Position numbers and translations under genes: made by a program. The notes beneath the pieces are model-generated. The model did not search any database. It was given only the letters and a program-made list of their open reading frames with translations, and was not told the origin of the DNA. From Doryteuthis pealeii (lineage: Eukaryota > Mollusca > Cephalopoda > Myopsida > Loliginidae): a DNA stretch of 64,000 nucleotides. Location: NCBI GenBank assembly GCA_023376005.1, contig CM042141.1, forward strand, positions 94,160,145-94,224,144, given 5' to 3'. Of this stretch, positions 44,600 to 56,440 are shown piece by piece. Each line of letters begins with the position of its first letter. Position 1 is the first letter of the stretch.

Positions 44600-44900
44600 T
44601 ACATATTTTTCAGTGCTACTGCCAGTTGGCCCGATAATACTTCCGGCGTATATCAAGTTGACGTTAGCAACCAGTATCTACCGACTATTAGTAGTAGTAA
44701 TACTACGACACGTACTAGATTCTTCAAATATTTATTAAATCTATTTTAAGATAATGCAGTTTCATTGAGCGAGGTAAATGAAATAAGACTTTTAATAAAA
44801 TAATAATTTTGAAATATTTTCGATTTAAATCGTTTCGTCGAGCCTCGGTGAAGGCTGGTGACCCGGAAGTATATCTTGGCCAATGGCAGAAAAACACGAG
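44600..44900. promoter_or_regulatory. CpG-rich bidirectional promoter candidate
   Basis: CpG dinucleotides are clearly denser at 44400-44960 than in the surrounding DNA. ETS cores ACTTCCGG (44639-44646) and CCGGAAGT (44863-44870) face each other, and a CCAAT box lies at 44880-44884. Donors leave in both directions, minus at 44317-44316 and plus at 45021. Confidence 0.45.
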
Positions 44901-44953
44901 TATCCTTTACGAATGTAGTCGTACGTAGCTTTAATTCAGTTTCATCGGTTAAG

Positions 44954-45020
44954 ATGACAGGGTCGAATGAGATACAGCCTCTAATAATTTTACTTTCTTC
45001 CTTTACCCTGAAATTTTGTG
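44954..45020 (+). other. Candidate first exon of a divergent gene
   Basis: ATG 44954 (AAGATGA context) opens a frame MTGSNEIQPLIILLSSFTLK plus FC up to a TGTG/GTAAGTAAAG donor at 45021. It lacks any recognised domain. The hydrophobic middle could be a signal segment or chance. The next exon could not be located. Confidence 0.25.
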
Positions 45021-45129
45021 GTAAGTAAAGTAACCCCTTTTCTATTTCTGATAAAAGGGGAGACAGTTCTCCGGTAAAAAATAATATCAATGATGATGAT
45101 TTTTTTAAATTAAAAGACAACTTTTAACA

Positions 45130-46550
45130 ACAGTAAGACATGAAAAACTAAATTATTTGACAACAAAAAAGAGTTTTTTTTTTCAGTTTTGAAAAAACAA
45201 AAAGAAAGACTAAGAAAAAAAGTAGAATATCGACTATATATTTATTTTGATTTCTTTATTTTTAAAAAACTTTTAGTGATATTTTCGCCTTGTTTTGATA
45301 TTAACACTATTTCGATTTTATAGCCATTTAAAAAATATATGGGAAAATCAAAATGAGAGACGCACTTATTTTAGTCTTTATTTATTTTATATTTTCCTAA
45401 AACAATGTAATATTAAGTTGTTTGTCTGATGATGTTTTTCTGGCTCATCAATATCAATATGGGTTATACTGTTATGTATTATTTTTTATACATATGAAAA
45501 CATGTCGAAACGAGGTTGTCATTAATTTGTCACTTGTGCATTTGTTAACGAATAAGATTACATTATTTCTTCCTGAGTTGGTCACTTTGAAATAATCACA
45601 ACAAAATCAAAACTCAATTTTAGACACAAATGTGTCTAAATTATTCCGATTAGAGAATAAATTGCCTTTCATCTCTATTGGTTTTCTTGATGAGTAGTTG
45701 CAAAACGATTGTCTCATGCCTTCAAGAATGTGTTTGTGTTTAAACAAGTTTTTCAACCTTTTAAGTTTCAAAAATTGGCAAGTGTCACGGCGCAATATCA
45801 GAATTTTGTGATAATTTTTTTACTAGAAAAATAATCAAACATTACTAAATATTTTAACATGAATTTCTGAATTCTTTAGTATCTTCGTGTGCTTTTATTT
45901 TGACATTTAGTCCCCCTTCTCTTTTTAAACATTGTTGAATAAGCTTTCGTAAATGAATTATATTATAATAACAAATATATATTATTTTTATTTTGGGTTA
46001 AATAATTGTTTTTACCTGTTGGTTAAACATTTAATTTTCACTTCTGAGCGAAAACATGTTTTTTTTCAAACAAAACTAACAAAATACAGAAATACATTGT
46101 TTTCTTATTTCTTTGTTTTTGTTTTTTTTAATCCCTTTTTAGGCCCTTGAAATATGATGAATGAAAGAAGAAAAAAAAAAACCTTATTTTACTTTTCTTT
46201 TTAATTCGATTCTCTTAAATTTCCAATGTCAAAAATGATTTTCGATGTTTTTGTGGTTTCTCCAAAAACACGCCTTTCTTTAGCGACCTACAGTAGATAA
46301 TGTCAAATAATTAAAATAAATTAAAATGGGATAAAAGATGTCTGCAAAAGTTTCCATGGGCTGAGAACTTTTGCACACACTATTTTTTAATTCACCAAAT
46401 TGGGGGGATGGGGCAAAGAGCCTCCCATTTTTACCGATACGTTTCGAAAAATCGCTTTATTTTTATTTATTTTTTAAAACTTAGTTTGAGTGACTATATC
46501 TGATCATTACTTAACTTTATATCAATCTTTTAAAAAATGAATTCATAAAA

Positions 46551-46598
<48 letters not shown>

Positions 46599-47520
46599 CA
46601 AGCGTAACATTATACTTTTATCTAAAAAAAATAAAATAGAATAGAATAAAAAAGGTCGGTAATGTATGTAATCAGTTAGAGTAATTCTATAATTAGAAAT
46701 TTATATTGAAATTGGGCGGTGTTTGTTGATTTGATAGAAGAGGCGACGTGTAGCTTTCACATTCTGTTTCGTGGCCCAAACAACGAACTGACCAATAACA
46801 CGTGCACTTACTCCATTGAACAACTCTTCATTCTTTTTCCTCTCTTTGTAACTCCCTATTAACACCACAAATTCAATTTGTCCACTCCTCTAAAATACAT
46901 GGCTAATTTCTCTGTGGCTTTTCTTTTTCATTTCTTTTTGAAAAAAAATTTTAATAACTTTTTAATGTTTGTCTAAGATAATAAAGTTGAAAACAAATGA
47001 ATTATCTTCTTTCCTGGTTACATTATGTGTCAATATCATTAATAATAAATCAATCAGTTTGTTGGGTTTTTTTTTCATTTTGGGTTTTTTTTTTTTCATG
47101 ATTTTCATTCTGAATAGAAATATTACTTTTTTGTTTTTATTTTTTTCTCTTTCTCATTCTGTGGTCATATTATATTATTAGGTCAATTTCTCCAAAAGAG
47201 AGAGCACTATATAAAAAATTAAAAAAAAAACAAACCCTTTGGCTTTGATAATATAATGTCTAATTTTCGCATATTATTATTATTATTATATCATTATTAT
47301 TAATAATAATAATAAATAATCTAATTATTAGAAATTGAAAATTGCTTGTATTAAAGTATCGGTTTTTATTTTCAGTTATCTTCACTTTAAACACCCTGAA
47401 AATTATTCATCATGAATATTTAAAAAAAAATCCAACTTTTAAATTCACCTATTTTACCTGTAAAATCTTCGGCAATTGCCCCCTCCTGTTTATTTTTATT
47501 TTCATTTCTACATGGGCTCT
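45130..47520. other. Low-repeat AT-rich region; long T tract
   Basis: No gene recognised. A T tract of roughly 38 bp lies at 46556-46593, and (TTA)/(ATT)n-type runs at 47270-47320. A local cluster GACCAATAACACGTGCAC (46791-46808) combines a CCAAT box and an E-box but lacks supporting gene structure. Confidence 0.45.
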
Positions 47521-47524
47521 GGGT

Positions 47525-48235
47525 GTCGTAAATGCATAACGGTTATCGTCGTAGGAAATAGAATTGTCAAACATACAAATGCTGGATGAGGCCTTTTGTA
47601 TTTTACTTCATGCTAATGTCCTTGGAAAAGGCATGAATCCTTCGTTTACCTTGTATCAGTAAATGGTATGGCAACTAGTTTAAGAGAAAAAAACTAAATT
47701 CAAACCAGCGGTATTTATTTACCTAACCCTTCTGCACAAGTAGGGTGCAACACAGGGTCAGTTTTTTAAGTGGAGTTTAATAGATTTGAATTCAGAGTTT
47801 TCCTTCTCCTAGACCGGTTGTCATCCCAAGGGTAAAGAGCCATGTTTGCCCTACTATTTACCCATATTTGTAGGGAGGATAATTGGATTCATACCCTTTC
47901 CCAAGGTTACTAGCACTGTGAAATGTAGTCTCATCCAGGATTTGAACTCTGCTTGCTGTGAACCATTTTCTATAATGATAACCATTACACCACAAACACT
48001 TCTTTATTTATACATGTGCGTTGAGATTGCATTTATCAAAACGGTTATCATTGTAGGAAATGGAATTGGCAAACAGTTCAAATCCTGGATGAGGCTATTT
48101 TGTATTTCACTTTTTGCCAATCTCCTTGTAAAAGGCATGAATCTATCACTTTCCCCTCAGCAAATAGTAGGATATACTGGGGTCTCTAGCTTTTATATAG
48201 CAACCATTTTAGAAGAAAAACCCTGAATTCAGCCT
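47525..48235. repeat. Three adjoining SINE-B copies
   Basis: Plus copy 47525-47700 (head ACGGTTATCGTCGTAGGAAA), full minus copy 47715-48005, then plus copy 48015-48235. Together they form a head-to-head/tail-to-tail cluster with inverted arms. The 126-residue open frame crossing it is repeat-derived. Confidence 0.8.
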
Positions 48236-48690
48236 TAAGGAAATCCAGAAAGGAACAAGTCATTGTGTCCCGATTATGCATTGGTCACACAACACTAGCG
48301 CACTCCTATATACTCAAACATGAACAACAACCACAGTGTGAAACATGTCAAACACCTTTGACTGTTAAACACTTACTCATAGAATGCAGGGTTTTTGCTC
48401 ACATCAGAAACCGTTATTTTAATGCAAACAATATGAAAAATCTATTTGAAAAAGTCAACATTCTGTCCTTTTTGAAGGAAATAAAATTATACCATAGAAT
48501 TTAGACATGAACCTAATCAATACCATAAAACATGATCCCCAATGATGCTAACACATTGTTAAAACCAATTACTACAAAAGTGTAAATATAAATACACATC
48601 ATATATTACTTCCTAACTGCTAGGCATGACATAACCCCAGATGGGTTGATATGCCATTAAAATCAATCAACCAACCAAACTAGCTGTACT
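48232..48690 (+). pseudogene. LINE-2 C-terminal coding fragment and 3' tail
   Basis: A continuous frame from about 48235 reads SRKEQVIVSRLCIGHTTLAH, then SYILKHEQQPQCETCQTPLT, then VKHLLIECRVF and a stop at 48502. The RLCIGHT..THSY and CxxC..8..KH.L(I/L)EC pattern is typical of the end of RNase H-bearing non-LTR elements (I/Jockey/Nimb-like). The zinc-knuckle Cys/His residues are intact. The 3' tail AGATGGGTTGATATGCCATT then AAAATCAATCAACC is shared with several isolated tails in the window. Confidence 0.85.
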
Positions 48691-48723
48691 CCACTTAAAA
48701 ATTGACCTTGTCATATCCTTTTA

Positions 48724-49490
48724 GTGACAGATGGGTTGAGTAAATACATATATGTGTCAAACCAACTAAAGTTTTTTCTGATGAAAATTCCAAGAGGCAT
48801 CTACATCAGAAACAGGCAGTTACTTTTGGTTCTATCGTCCCTGCCTCTGCTGGATAATTTGCGGCAAACGAGAGTGTCTGCATGTGGGGTTTTTGGGTAC
48901 CCCTTGTGTACTTCTTATTCCCATGATACTCCATCTTTGAATGGATGGGAGCCGGCTCAACCCAACCCAGGTGAATGCTGGTATAACATTAAGTAAATTA
49001 ACTGCTGAAATGTGTTTGACAGAAAGCAATTGAATAGAGGAAAGGTAATCACAAGATTTAGATCTTGGGAAACCCAGGGCACTTCTGGTTGCAGGTGGGA
49101 CGCTCAACTTGCCTCAACATAAAAATAAATTTTTAAAAAATTAAAAAATTGAAGTAAAATAAATTTATCAAAAGAAAAAATATATCGATTAGATTCCAAA
49201 GAAAATGTTTAATTTTATTTTTCTCAATTATATTGACTGTAAGAAAAACCGTTACTACATATTTCAGTTTGTATTATTCAACAAAGTGATAGAATTCTTT
49301 CCAGTTTGCAGCAAATCACCTTTATTCTTTTAATAATAAAATTAATTTTATAATTATTAGAGGCTTTATAAAGGAAGTCCTGGTGTCCCTCTAGTTGGAG
49401 GGGGTGTCCCGGGCAATTGCCCCATTATAAATCCATCCCTGGAGGAAATAGTTCTGTTTCAAGTTTTATCTAAAACCTGTCAGTAGCTGC
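48724..49490. other. Spacer with minor repeat fragments
   Basis: 48940-48975 (GGAGCCGGCTCAACCCAACC) resembles 26725-26745, a shared repeat scrap. Nothing coding. Confidence 0.4.
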
Positions 49491-49499
49491 TATTTTGAA

Positions 49500-49830
49500 T
49501 ATCTCAAAACAAATATTTTTAGGAGGTTAAAATAATTTTTGTTATAAATCAATTCCAAACAGTACAGAGTTTACATTTATGGAAAAAAATTCTAAAAAAC
49601 AAGAAAAAATTTATTTTGCTTTTTTTTTCCCCCCCAAAAAATGTGCTTCATTTATGGAATATGTATCTATTTAGTAGGAGACGGTTTAGCTCAATCAGTA
49701 GAGCATCCGCCTAGGAACCATAAGGTTCCAGGTTCGCTACCAGCCTCAAAACAAATAATTTTTGCTATAAACCAATTCCAAATAATGCAGAGTTTATATT
49801 TATGAGAAAAATTTCTGAAAAAAGAAAAAC
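49500..49830 (+). repeat. Local duplication around a SINE-A head
   Basis: 49500-49615 and 49745-49830 are about 80% identical (AATAATTTTTG.TATAAA.CAATTCCAAA, CAGAGTTTA.ATTTATG). Between them, at 49679-49747, is a SINE-A head: GTTTAGCTCAATCAGTAGAG with a mutated B box GGTTCGCTACC. The body is missing. Confidence 0.75.
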
Positions 49831-50044
49831 AACAACCAGTACTGGGGATTATCTTGCAGGAGGATACAGCAATAATCTGAAAGTATTACTGACCTAAATA
49901 ATTTTTTAAAAATCTCAGATGATTTTCCATCTCAAGATTAAAAAAACATAATTTAAGTTTTATGAAAGGTGTCTAAAGAAGGACAGTTTTGTTTGCAAAA
50001 GATGTCAACAAAAATGAATTTATTACAAGATAATTGTGATATAT

Positions 50045-50530
50045 GTATTTACCCAACCTTTCCATATGAGCAGGGTGTGACACAAGGTTAATTTTTAAAC
50101 TTAGTTTAACAGGTTTGAATTCAATTTTCCTTCTCCTATATTGGTTGCCATACCAAAGTAAGAGCCCAGTCTGCCCTATTATTTACCCATAGCTGGAGGG
50201 AGAAGATAAGAGATAATGATTTGCCATGATATGTCTATTTCTCTTACCTAAAGGATTATATACATATTTACCAACCTCTCCACATGAGTAGGATGTGACA
50301 CAAGGTCAATTTTTAAGGTTTGAATTCAGTTTTCCTTTTCCTAGACTGGTTGCCATACTACAGTTAAAGAGACCAGTCTCCCTTACTATTTACCCATAGC
50401 TGGAGGGAGAATAGTTGGATGCTTACTTTTCCCAAGGGTATTAGCACTGTTAAAATGCAAACAGCCTCATCCAGGATTTGATCTTCTGTTGTCTTGTCCA
50501 TTTCCTGCAACACTAACCATTACATCACCT
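50045..50530 (-). repeat. Two SINE-B copies in tandem
   Basis: A headless copy at 50045-50210 and a longer copy at 50268-50530 with the head end AACACTAACCATTACATCAC. Both are in minus orientation. Confidence 0.8.
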
Positions 50531-50769
50531 GCTTTAAAGGAGATTGTAAGCATTTGATATTTTAAAAGCATAAAACCATTTCATATTATGAAAAATCCTT
50601 TTTCTATTTTGTCAGAATCCTTTTTAATTATTGTATCCATAATATATTTTATTTGTATCTTTTTTTTGTAATTCTATTTCTGCTATATTGATTTACACTG
50701 AATTTTATTTTATTTTTGCCTAGAATATTACTTCACCAAATTTGAATGTTCACTGATTAACATTCATAT

Positions 50770-51030
50770 GGACCAATTTAGTTCAGTCGGTACAGCATTT
50801 GCCTAGGAATTACAAAGTTTTGAGTTCCATACCGGCCCTCACCAACTCGGCACATGAGTTGCTCAGCTTTGGTAATCTGATCTGTGAAGTAAAGTGGGGA
50901 GCTGACGGTAGATGTGGTGCTCCACCTCATCAAAAACAATCTTCCTGGTCTAGCATTAGAAAAAGGAGGATAGACTCCCTCAGCATCCAGCTGATACCAA
51001 TAATAGGCCACTCTGCCAACTATACTTACT
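50770..51030 (+). mobile_element. SINE-A, complete but degenerate
   Basis: Head AATTTAGTTCAGTCGGTACAGC (A box) and GAGTTCCATACC (mutated B box), body to GATAGACTCCCTCAGC, and a CTATACTTACT tail. About 260 bp, matching the 23801 copy over its whole length. Confidence 0.82.
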
Positions 51031-51134
51031 ATTAATTGCTAAAAAAAAACAAAGAAAAAAACAAAAATCCTCTAATGTAAAGTTTAGTAAAATAGTGAAG
51101 ATCTTACCTTGCTTAAAATCTTTGGGATGTGCTT

Positions 51135-51390
51135 GATGTTATTTTCCCGTATCCCACCTTGCAGGTCAGACACAAACGTTCTTTTTTGTGGGTGCCACTT
51201 ACAAACCAAAGTTCATGGGGTGGCAGGCACAAAAAATATGTGGATCCCATCAGCATTCCCCTTTTGGGGTGCTTCAGGCACTGGGCAATAAACTCAACCC
51301 TGCCCCTTTAAATCAAGGGGGCAGGTGTTGCTTTGGGGGATGGTCCCCTGGGATCACGCTGTTATTTAATACTTCAACGGTTCCAAAAAA
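51135..51390. repeat. Family P retroposon, copy 1
   Basis: Matches 59570-59820: ACAAACCAAAGTTCATGGGG, CATCAGCATTCCCC, CAGGCACTGGGCAATAAAC and CCCTGGGATC. It is GC-richer than its surroundings. Target duplication not found. Confidence 0.8.
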
Positions 51391-51469
51391 AAACACTGTG
51401 CAAAGGGATATGCTTAATATGGAAACATGTTAAGATTCATTTGATGAATGGACTAAAAATTTAAATGTA

Positions 51470-51955
51470 CTCAACCCCTACCCTGTCGGCTAGGGTGTTA
51501 GAATACACTGAATGCACCTCTGCAGAAAGGTAAGACTCCCCCAATGGGGCCAACTGTTGGCTGTGGGTAGCGACCCGTGATGCTTAAGAATGGAACCCTG
51601 GTGGCTGAGCAGTCCATGACATGCAACACTCCACTTTGGTCCTTACTTAGGCTAGACGGGCAGTCAGAGAGGCCGCTTTTGATCTATCGGCTGGTCACAT
51701 CAAGCCCTAGCACCTATATGATTGTCCCGACCCTATTGCCCTTATGGCAATCCCCAACCCTTTTTATCATATGGGTGCTAGAAGGTGGTGGCTGAGGGTC
51801 TTCATGTTCTGGGTATGACGTTAAACTCTGATGGTGAGGTTGCAGTTCTGTAGGTTTGGGGAATGTGGAGCACCCCTTCATCACCATTGCTCCCTGGTCC
51901 ACTCTGACCCAGAGTGGTAGTACCTGTTAGGGTCCCATCTATTGGTTAAATAGAA
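51470..51955 (+). repeat. Dispersed repeat family H, most complete copy
   Basis: Runs from CTGTCGGCTAGGGTGTTAGA to GTTAGGGTCCCATCTATTGG. It contains every block seen in the partial copies and is about 480 bp. No TIR, LTR or Pol III boxes are apparent, so the class is unknown. Confidence 0.8.
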
Positions 51956-52384
51956 AAATGTGTTTATAAAAAAAAATAGAGTATCCATTAAGAATGAATT
52001 TATTTCAAAACTTTGTTGTCATTAAATGACCAACTGACATTGATATGCCGTAAACCAAACCAAACCTCCTCAACCCCAAAGTGTATAATGACAATATTTA
52101 TAAAAAACCCAAAAGAACCTGAACATATGGTGGATCTCAGAAGTATCCTACAAACAGGTTTGATCTTGAGTGTTGTTGAAAAAACAAAAAACAATATGAC
52201 TAGTCTGACCTAAATAATTATAATTTTTTTTCTTTTCTAATTTTTGAATAGTTTGTTTTTGACAAGTAGAATGGATGACAAGAAAGAATCTCTTTACAAT
52301 AGAGCAGAAAATGTCATGTCCTTTCAGTTTCCTTTATCAATAAATTCTGAATTACTATGTTTTTTGAAAGAGAGTATAGATTTA

Positions 52385-52640
52385 CCAACCCCTCCACACG
52401 AGCAGGATGTGACACAAGGTCAATTTCTTAAGCTGAGTTTAACAGGTTTCAATTCAGAGTTTTCCTTCTCTTAGATTGGTTACCGAGCCCAGTCTGCCCT
52501 ACTATTTACCCATAGTTGGAGGGAGAGTAGTTGGATACATTGGGTATTAGCGCTATGTGAAATGCAAACAGCTTTGTCCAGGATTTGAACTCTGGTCGTC
52601 GTGTCCATTTCCTATGACTCTAACCATTACACCTCCATAA
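52385..52640 (-). repeat. SINE-B copy
   Basis: CCAACCCCTCCACACGAGCA through GGATTTGAACTCTGG and GACTCTAACCATTACACCTC. The head is present at the right, with a small internal deletion. Confidence 0.85.
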
Positions 52641-52789
52641 AATTTTGATTTTGAAAGAGAGTAGTTGGAATTCAGTTCTCCTCCTGCTCCTCATCATTAT
52701 AATTACAAACCAGTTGGCCTTACTATTTTACCTATGTTATATACCCATTGTTCTGAATGGCAAGAGAGAGAGGGAGTTCTTTCTATGAT

Positions 52790-53215
52790 GATGAGATGAG
52801 AGGCATTTGTGTATATCTCCCACATATTTAAGTCTTTATCTTACTTACTTTCTGGCTGGATTAGCTCGCCTGGTACCTTATTCTTTTTCTTGCATAGCTG
52901 GAACATTGTTCTAACTGGTCTTTCTTAGTTCTGTTACTTGACTGGTCTTTTGTTCTTCTATTTCTTCTAACTGGTCTGGTTTTGTAGAAGCTGGTTTGCA
53001 AAGGCTGCCATTAGTAGGGACAACACGAGGCTTATATTTTTCCACTACGTTTTAATTCAAAATCTAGCTACACTACCTGTCCAGAAAACAACAGCTTATC
53101 AATATACAACACCTATAACTGAAGGGAAGAATGGACTCATACCTTTCCCAAGAGCATTAATGCAAAGTAAAGGAAAAAATAGCCTTGGAATTTGAACTCT
53201 GTTGTATCTCTTAAA
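52790..53215. repeat. Family G copy 1 plus SINE-B scrap
   Basis: 52790-53105 matches 55100-55530 (TTCTTCTAACTGGTCT, GGCTGCCATTAGT, CAATATACAAC). The 55-kb copy is longer by about 150 bp. 53110-53215 is a partial minus SINE-B (CATACCTTTCCCAAGAGCAT). Confidence 0.65.
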
Positions 53216-53696
53216 CATTTTGAAACACATATACACACATAAATGCATGAAAAATATAAAGAGCAAAGAAACAAATGAATCATAATGAATCATCTCTGAA
53301 TACTTGTGATATTAGAAGTATTTAACTCTTTGCCTTCTTTAAGCCACTTACAGTGGCTCCCCCTCCACTGCAGATCCTACCATTGTTAGTTCATTATAAG
53401 TGAGCAGAAGGACTTGGATTACAATAATAATAAGACTTTATTTGAATAGAATGAGTTCTGAGGTAAATAGATAGTGAACTTTGAAATATCCCATCATACA
53501 GGTAAAAAAAAAAATACAAAGAAAATTTGATACAGCCATTGGGGAAATTTAGTAGGCAAATCAAGATTATTATACTTTTTACATATTGAACTAATTTACA
53601 ATAGCTCTTAAGTAAACATATCAAACGTAATAATTAAATTATTGTACTGTGGTATATCCGCAGGTCCTGCTAGTAATATATATAACATGTAATGTA

Positions 53697-54240
53697 AAAA
53701 AATTGTCAACTTTTATAATATTCATTATGTTTTTCCCATTATAAATTTACATCACTACAAATATTCAAACAATATTTTCTAGGATCATAAACAAATGATA
53801 ATAATATGGCGTAAATATGGTACCAATATGTGGCATATTGGAAAAAATATCCTGCCAGTATTTTTGTAATATTGTAATACTGTACTACTTGTTTAAAAAA
53901 TGTATCTAAAAATTGTGTCAACTTTTATTATATTCATTATTTTCTTCTGGTATAAATTAATATACTAATATTCAAACAATATTTTCTAGGATTATAAACA
54001 AATGATAATAATATGGCATAAATGTGGCACATTGGGAAAATATCCTGTCCGTATTTTTGTAATATTGTAATACTTGTTTAAAAATGTATATAAAAATTGT
54101 CAACTTTTTTACTATTCATTATATGATTCTGGTATAAATTAACATCACTACAAATATTCAAACAATATTTTCTATGATCATAAACAAATAATAATATGGT
54201 ACTGATACGTGGCAGATTGGAATAATATTCAATATAAATG
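53697..54240 (+). repeat. Diverged tandem repeat, about 3 copies
   Basis: AAAATTGTCAACTTTT..., ATTCAAACAATATTTTCTA and AACAAATGATAATAATATGG recur three times at intervals of about 212 and 186 bp. Units are AT-rich and diverged, hence older than the 119- and 133-bp arrays. Confidence 0.88.
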
Positions 54241-55095
54241 TCACATCAGATAGTTTGAAAAGCACTGTTCTAGATTGTTCTTAATTTTAGGTTTCTTGGC
54301 AACAAATATAATAGTTGAATTAGCCAAGCACTTTGATTAGAATCTGATATATTAGTCTTCAGTCCTTTCTATCATTTAATCTTTTGAGTACATCACTCTA
54401 TTATATTTATAAACTAGCAAAAAACAAAACACCCTCTGGGTGGTGTAAAAATTAATTTTTGAAAGATATTGCCAGATGGGGGTTGTAGTTAAAAATGTCA
54501 GAGGGTTTGTATCATAAGTAAAATCATCAAATTTATTAAGAGCAAAAAATGAAAAATAAAACAATTTGAAATGGAAACTTAGTTCTGTCCCCCTCAAATG
54601 AAATGTTGCATGCATCTATTAATTATTAACGAAATCATTATTTTTAATATTTTACACAAAATCATTGGTATTTATTTGTAAACTTTTTAGTTAAGCTCTT
54701 GGTACTGCAAAAATGACTATTTCTTGTTAGTAAATAATTTTCTTGTAAAACTATGTTAGATAACTTTAAATACATATTAAAATAAAACAAACTGTATAAA
54801 TATATAATACCAGGCATGTATTTATTAAAACTTGTTTAAAAAAAAAAAAGGACTGTCTGAGGTGGCATACTCAAATTTTGTGTATATAATGCAAATTTAT
54901 TCTTTATTCTATGTATTAACAATTTTAGGTAATGTGACATTGGCAGTTACATAGTTTTGGTTACAGACATATTGAGACCGAATCTCCATTATTAATAGAG
55001 ATAATTCAAATTTTATTTTGGATACATAGTTCACTTGCTTGTCTAAGAAAGGTGTTTAATTTAAGTAAAATTATGAGAGCATCCGTGGTTATGCC
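54240..55095. other. Spacer, nothing recognised
   Basis: AT-rich sequence without repeat-family or coding signal. Confidence 0.45.
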
Positions 55096-55099
55096 CTCA

Positions 55100-55530
55100 T
55101 CTCTAAATCTTTATTTTACTTACTTGAGTAGCTGGCTGGTACCTTACTTTCTTCTTCTGTTATGTAATCTGTTGCTATCTTCATTTCTTCTTCTAACTGG
55201 TCTTTCTATTTCTTCTATTGTTGACTGATCTGATTTCACCAAGGCTACCATTAGTTCTCTCAGAGACAATGCAAGGCTTGTATTTTTGTGATCACATTTT
55301 TGTTCAGAACCAGAACTTTCCCAACCGCGTGTAAAGTGGAGATGATGCTTACATTACGATGTCTCCAGCTTATTTCCTCCACCATTTCCCAGCGGCAGGA
55401 ATTTTGGGGTCAACTTGATGTCACTGAGCATCAATCATCTACCCACCTCAGATTTTGAATAAACACCACCTGGATTCAAAATCTATCTCTACACTAACCA
55501 TCTAAAAACCAACAGTTCCTATCAATATAC
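55100..55530. repeat. Family G copy 2
   Basis: Longer partner of 52790-53105. The extra part holds GCTTACATTACGATGTCTCC and GAATTTTGGGGTCAACTTGA. Class unknown. Confidence 0.65.
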
Positions 55531-55654
55531 AACATTTGATCATTGCTTTTAAGAATTTAATAAAAAGATCTAATGGATTAGGGAAACCCTATATTATAAG
55601 AGCAATTAATCTGATACAATTAATTTACCACTCAATGAATTTACCTACAATCAT

Positions 55655-56440
55655 AAATGCATCATCATTATCATGTTGCACTGACAGCATGTATTCCCAT
55701 GACACATTCTCACCAACCATCCCTATCAAGTTCTCCAATACATTCAGTATCCATACCAGAGCTGGTCAATGTAAGTCTTTGCTGGTTAACCCACCCTGGT
55801 GTATCATGTGTTGGTGTCCACAGGAGAATGTCACTTATGAAGTTATCCTTACTTCTCCAACATGTCTTGTCTTCCAGGGATGGTTTGTGTGATAGGAGGC
55901 TAGTGGCCTTACAGCTTCTTTTTTGTGGGATGGTGCAGCACTGACCTGGCTACAGCTTGGAAGAATTCTTGCTTCATCTTATCAGAGAGATCAGATTTTC
56001 ATATTATCAATAATCTGTCTCTAGTAGTCAATGCCTTTCCTGTATGCAGTGATGCTGATGCCTGGGACACACATATTTGCTTTGAATGAGTCCTCAGGAA
56101 AATTTATGGGTTCCAACTAAAGCCGTCTAACTCCTACCTTGTAACCTATCCTGTATAATTCGTTTCTAAGAAACTATTGAAATATATTTACATTTAGCTA
56201 GAAATGGTGGGGGAAGAAAAAAATAAAACACTGGGATGTATGGATACGATTTTACTGCATCCTTTTAGATTTTTGTGTGTCAGGGACGCAGGACGTGTAT
56301 CTATCAGCATCTCTGTGTGTGTATATTGACATCACTTTCTGTGGATGAGATATTACTACCAAGGTAAAGTTAGTATAAAGTACTTATAGGAACTGACTGG
56401 GATAATTAAGATGTTTATCAAAAAAGTTGTATTACACAAA
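55655..56440 (-). pseudogene. LINE-1 fragment split by a family F MITE
   Basis: 55655-56046 and 56316-56440 match, in order, 62490-62905 and 62910-63010. The middle (56047-56315) is a complete family F element. The LINE piece carries the usual reverse-strand order (ATCCCTATCAAG, CTGGTCAATGTAAGTCTTTG, GGAAGAATTCTTGCTTCATC) and no intact frame. Confidence 0.8.
56047..56315 (+). mobile_element. Family F TIR MITE, copy 3, nested in LINE-1
   Basis: Ends CAGTGATGCTGATG and CTATCAGCATCTCTG. The flanking TGTATG/TGTGTG is a 5-of-6 duplication. The uninterrupted counterpart of the target site exists at about 62905. Confidence 0.85.

Noticed and set aside
44746..45120. 124-residue minus-strand open frame
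   Set aside because: No domain or splice support. It runs antisense through the promoter candidate and seems fortuitous.
46556..46593. Long T tract as a retroposon tail
   Set aside because: No retroposon body could be identified on either side, and no flanking duplication was found.
47846..48226. 126-residue open frame
   Set aside because: It is made entirely of two inverted SINE-B copies, and the same residues appear in translations of other copies.
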